Assembly: GCF_021531975.1 (NCBI RefSeq)
Contig: NZ_JAFBIY010000001.1
Location: forward strand, 310,001-374,000
DNA length: 64,000 bases
DNA from: Faecalicatena contorta
GTDB lineage: Bacteria; Bacillota; Clostridia; Lachnospirales; Lachnospiraceae
Direction of reading: 5' to 3'
In this document: piece by piece, positions 61,633 to 64,000 of the stretch
Layout: every line of letters begins with the position of its first letter
Numbering within the stretch: the first letter of the stretch is position 1
Notes under the pieces: model-generated
What the model was told of the DNA's origin: nothing
What the model saw: the letters and a program-made list of their open reading frames with translations, nothing else
Databases searched by the model: none
Program-made: the position numbers and the translations under genes

Positions 61633-61953
61633 AAGAGTGTGGGCCTTATTTCAGACGCAAGATTCTCCGGTTTCAATTATGGAGCAATTATCGGACATGT
61701 GTCACCGGAAGCTTATGATGGAGGAAACATTGCTCTTGTAGAAAATGGGGATGAGATTGTTATTGATATTCCAAATGGAGAAGTATCCATGCTTGTATCA
61801 GATGAAGAACTTGAGAGAAGAAGAGCAAACTGGGTATGTCCGCCATTAAAAGAAGAAAAAGGATGCCTGAATATTTTTGCAAAGATGTGTCGTCCGGCAG
61901 AAGAAGGCGGAGCAATGCAGCCATGGGATCTGGATGCAAAATTTCATAGATAA
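61633..61953 (+). pseudogene. IlvD/Edd-family dehydratase, C-terminal fragment
   Basis: About 105 codons from the end of a dihydroxy-acid or sugar-acid dehydratase: GLISDARFSGFNYGAIIGHVSPEA matches the conserved C-terminal ITDGRFSG...GHVSPEA region. The remainder (VSMLVSDEELERRRANWVCPP) is also typical. About 450 N-terminal residues, including the Fe-S Cys, are missing, so it cannot be active. It ends 21 bp before the cyclodeaminase-like gene, suggesting the original operon was dehydratase-cyclodeaminase-tautomerase. Confidence 0.88.
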
Positions 61954-61974
61954 GAGAAATTGGAGGTAAAGGAT

Positions 61975-62961
61975 ATGTTATTATTATCAAGAGAGGATAT
62001 TAAAAAAGTATTTACGATTAAAGACGCAATTGAAGCTGATAAAAAAGCATTTCAGCTGGTTGTAGAAGGAAAATGTAACGCACCGCTTCGTACAAACATT
62101 CAGGCAGAGAAATATGATGGTTGTTTCTTATTTATGCCGGCATATGTAGAAGAGATGGATACAGCATCTCTGAAGATCATTAATATTTTCCCACACAATA
62201 TTGATAATGGAATCCCATCATCTCCGGCACAGGTATTATTGATTGATGGGAAGACAGGTGTTGTGACAGCTGTTTTGGATGGTACTTATGTTACACAGCT
62301 TCGTACAGGAGCAGCATCAGGAGCAGCATTTGATGTTCTGGCAAAGAAAGACTGCAGAATCGGTGCTCTTATCGGTACCGGCGGACAGGCAGCAACTCAG
62401 CTTGAAGCTATGATAGCAGCAAGAAAACTTGATGAAGTCAGAGTATATGATCTGAATTATGATCGTACGGTAGATTTCGCAGCACGTATGCAGGAAGAAC
62501 TGAAAGAATATGGTACGAAGATCGTTGCAGTGAAGTCTTCTGATGAAGCAATTGATGATGCTGACTTATTAATCACAGTAACACCTTCATCCAAACCAGT
62601 ATTTGACGGAACAAAGATTAAAAAAGGATGTACGATCAGCTGTGTTGGTGCATATCAGCATCATATGCAGGAGATGGACCCGGCAATCCTGCCTCGCGCC
62701 TCTAAGATTTACTTTGATTCTGAGGACGCTGTATTATCCGAATCCGGTGATATTTTAATCCCATTAGAGGAAGGAATCATTACAAAAGAAGATTTCACCG
62801 GAGATCTGGGAAATGTAATCAAAGGTGAGCTGGTTGGTCGTGAAAATGATGATGAGATTATCGTATTTGAAACAGTAGGCGTTGCTACACAGGATCTGGT
62901 TGCTGCAAGAGAAATCTATGATAAGGCAGTAGCAGCAGGCGTAGGAATGAACTGGGATTAA
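61975..62961 (+). CDS. Ornithine cyclodeaminase / mu-crystallin family protein
   Basis: 328 aa Rossmann enzyme. APLRTNIQAEKYDGCFLFMPAY and GTYVTQLRTGAASGAAFDVLA are substrate-binding segments and IGALIGTGGQAATQLEAMIAAR is the NAD loop. Members act as cyclodeaminases, ketimine reductases or alanine dehydrogenases; the context (IlvD-like remnant, tautomerase) suggests breakdown of an unusual amino or hydroxy acid. The ATG at 61975 follows GGAGGTAAAGG. Its promoter may have been lost with the deletion upstream. Confidence 0.88.
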   Translation: MLLLSREDIKKVFTIKDAIEADKKAFQLVVEGKCNAPLRTNIQAEKYDGCFLFMPAYVEEMDTASLKIINIFPHNIDNGIPSSPAQVLLIDGKTGVVTAVLDGTYVTQLRTGAASGAAFDVLAKKDCRIGALIGTGGQAATQLEAMIAARKLDEVRVYDLNYDRTVDFAARMQEELKEYGTKIVAVKSSDEAIDDADLLITVTPSSKPVFDGTKIKKGCTISCVGAYQHHMQEMDPAILPRASKIYFDSEDAVLSESGDILIPLEEGIITKEDFTGDLGNVIKGELVGRENDDEIIVFETVGVATQDLVAAREIYDKAVAAGVGMNWD

Positions 62962-62999
62962 AAATACGAAAGAGCTCTTTCAGACAAAGGAGGAACAAT

Positions 63000-63212
63000 A
63001 TGCCACATATTTTAATTAAAATGTATCCGGGAAGAACGGAAGAAGTGAAAAAAGATCTTGCAGAAAAAACAAGAGATTTCTTAATGAAAGAAATGGGTAT
63101 GGATGCAAAATACTTTTCTGTATCCGTAGAAGAAGTAGAAAAAGAGAAATGGAATGAAGAGGTTGTAGACAAAATTCCAGCGGAAGACCTCTATATAAAA
63201 GCAAATTTCTAG
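63000..63212 (+). CDS. 4-oxalocrotonate tautomerase-like protein
   Basis: 70 aa, typical for the small tautomerase family. After removal of Met the N-terminal residue is Pro (MPHILIKMYPGRT), which serves as the catalytic base in this superfamily; Arg residues at 12 and 25 are present. It probably tautomerises an enol/keto acid formed by the neighbouring cyclodeaminase-like enzyme or the lost dehydratase. AAGGAGG lies before the start, 38 bp after the cyclodeaminase-like gene. Confidence 0.85.
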   Translation: MPHILIKMYPGRTEEVKKDLAEKTRDFLMKEMGMDAKYFSVSVEEVEKEKWNEEVVDKIPAEDLYIKANF

Positions 63213-63279
63213 TTGCTATGACATAAAACCCCGAATAAATAAGCACAATCATCTCTCTCCAGAATGAATGTGAAAAAAG

Positions 63280-63319
63280 CAGGCACAAAACATCTTCGTT
63301 GTTTTGTACCTGTTTTTTT
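63280..63319 (+). terminator. Terminator after the tautomerase gene
   Basis: CAGGCACAAAAC / GTTTTGTACCTG (one mismatch) with a 9-nt loop and seven T. Confidence 0.88.
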
Positions 63320-63349
63320 GCGGTTTTTTGCGGGATATAGGGAAAAAAC

Positions 63350-63379
63350 TGGACAAATATAAGAAAACAGCGATAGAAT
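63350..63379 (+). promoter_or_regulatory. Possible promoter of the GreA-family gene
   Basis: TGGACA, 18 nt, TAGAAT (63374-63379), 28 bp before the ATG. Confidence 0.45.
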
Positions 63380-63407
63380 ATATGGCAGACAGAAAGGGGA
63401 GAAAAAT

Positions 63408-63908
63408 ATGGGCGAACAATTAACCAGAAGTGATGTGAAGAAGATAAAAGAAGAAATCGAATATCGTAAGCTTGTTGTGCGAAAAAAAGAACTGGAAGCA
63501 GTAAAAGAAGCAAGAGCACAGGGAGATTTGAGTGAGAACTTCGAATATAAGGCGGCAAAGCAGGATAAGAACCGTAACGAAAGCAGGATTCGTTATCTGG
63601 AAAGAATGCTGAAAAATGCCACAATCGTTTCCGACGATTCCAGAGATGATGAAGTGGGTATCAACAATACGGTAGACGTATACTTTGAAGGAGACGATGA
63701 GGTAGAAACATATCGTCTGGTCACAAGCGTGAGGGGAAATTCACTGCAAGGACTGATCAGTATTGAGTCACCGCTTGGGAAGGCGCTTCTCGGACGAAAA
63801 GAAGGCGAGCGCGTTTGGGTAGAGGCAGGAGCCGGCGGATACTACGTTGTTATTCGCAATATAGACAAAACAAGCGATGATACGAACGATACATTGCGGA
63901 AATATTAA
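63408..63908 (+). CDS. GreA/GreB-family transcript cleavage factor
   Basis: 166 aa, the usual Gre length. An N-terminal coiled coil carries ARAQGDLSENFEYKAAK, whose acidic DLSEN tip enters the RNA polymerase secondary channel, and a C-terminal FKBP-like domain (NTVDVYFEGDDEVETYRLV...ESPLGKALLGRKEGERV). It restarts backtracked polymerase. The tail KTSDDTNDTLRKY is longer than in standard GreA, so it may be a second, specialised Gre copy. AAAGGGG precedes the ATG. A GGGGACGGGG palindrome ends the gene. Confidence 0.92.
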   Translation: MGEQLTRSDVKKIKEEIEYRKLVVRKKELEAVKEARAQGDLSENFEYKAAKQDKNRNESRIRYLERMLKNATIVSDDSRDDEVGINNTVDVYFEGDDEVETYRLVTSVRGNSLQGLISIESPLGKALLGRKEGERVWVEAGAGGYYVVIRNIDKTSDDTNDTLRKY

Positions 63909-63950
63909 TTGGGGACGGGGTTTTTTGAAAAAAACCCCGTCCCCAATTAA
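63905..63950. repeat. GGGGACGGGG palindrome, copy 3
   Basis: Perfect 22-bp arms (63905-63926, 63929-63950) around GA, outer bases TTAATT/AATTAA. The left arm begins in the stop codon of the Gre gene. A smaller GGGG-TGT-CCCC hairpin follows (63955-63965), as a related degenerate stretch does after copy 1. Confidence 0.92.
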
Positions 63951-64000
63951 AAAAGGGGTGTCCCCATTGCAATATTTTTGTGATGTAGTATAATAAAAGC

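Overview
The window looks like chromosomal DNA of a low- to mid-GC anaerobic gut Firmicute, most likely a Lachnospiraceae member (Dorea / Blautia / Mediterraneibacter-like). The evidence is Gram-positive promoter and Shine-Dalgarno signals, a tyrosyl T-box leader, a Bacillus-type SOS box, a Firmicute-type galT, an [FeFe]-hydrogenase-like protein, an indolepyruvate:ferredoxin oxidoreductase and many oxygen-sensitive Fe-S or Fe enzymes. I could not run any search, so genus and product names rest on motifs and remembered family features.

Layout. 1-6.2 kb: purine catabolism operon (xanthine permease, three-subunit xanthine dehydrogenase, molybdenum-cofactor nucleotidyltransferase, peptidase E-like protein). 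6.3-6.8 kb: a short ORF and a long imperfect palindrome. 6.8-10.4 kb: paaK-iorB-iorA on the minus strand (aryl-pyruvate oxidation and aryl-acid activation). 10.6-13.6 kb: an ABC-F ATPase and, convergent to it, nuclease-like gene A with a periodic leader. 13.6-21 kb: cysK-metY sulfur assimilation, HD protein-MATE pair, Lrp-type regulator-aminotransferase-CofE-like operon. 21-27.3 kb: galK-galT-trmH on the minus strand, with a divergent AraC regulator and alpha-glucosidase. 27.4-37 kb: pseudouridine synthase, double Nudix protein, thioredoxin, proline iminopeptidase, EamA transporter, SDR, a large RND transporter with a coiled-coil insert, a small RelA-like HD hydrolase. 37-45.3 kb: BioY under a BirA-type operator, a purine-type riboswitch before a FAD oxidoreductase, an SOS-controlled Y-family polymerase/YolD pair, tRNA-Ser(CGA), a hydrogenase-like protein, a GDSL hydrolase and T-box-controlled tyrS. 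45.3-50.9 kb: flavoprotein-Rrf2 regulator, macrodomain, GH13 and MATE genes, then rplM-rpsI. 51-53.3 kb: nuclease-like gene B with a second periodic leader, degenerate sequence and a YkgJ-type protein. 53.5-59.7 kb: SDR, a MarR-controlled alcohol/aldehyde dehydrogenase operon, a HAD phosphatase and a butanol-dehydrogenase-type enzyme. 59.7-64 kb: an M24 peptidase, truncated LysR and IlvD-like genes abutting at a deletion junction, an ornithine-cyclodeaminase-like enzyme, a tautomerase and a GreA-family factor.

Most unusual signal. Two paralogous genes about 38 kb apart (12370-13188 minus; 51327-52118 plus) encode proteins with the same C-terminal PD-(D/E)XK-like signature (E...31...D...15...E in both). 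Each is preceded by a tandem array with a 53-nt period. In both arrays the units read as 18-codon minicistrons, each starting behind its own purine-rich Shine-Dalgarno-like sequence and overlapping the next through an NTGA stop/start. In both, the true nuclease start codon lies exactly one more period (54 nt) after the last unit. The two arrays differ in most of their sequence, so the shared period and phasing suggest function, either serial translational coupling or helically phased protein binding. I know of no description of this arrangement.

Other notable points are three dispersed near-perfect palindromes with a GGGGACGGGG core whose flanks differ between copies but stay self-complementary (one supplies the tyrS -35 box, one the stop codon of the hydrogenase-like gene); a purine riboswitch whose terminator seems to need the aptamer's own P3 strand, implying ligand-ON control; and a deletion scar joining two headless divergent genes.
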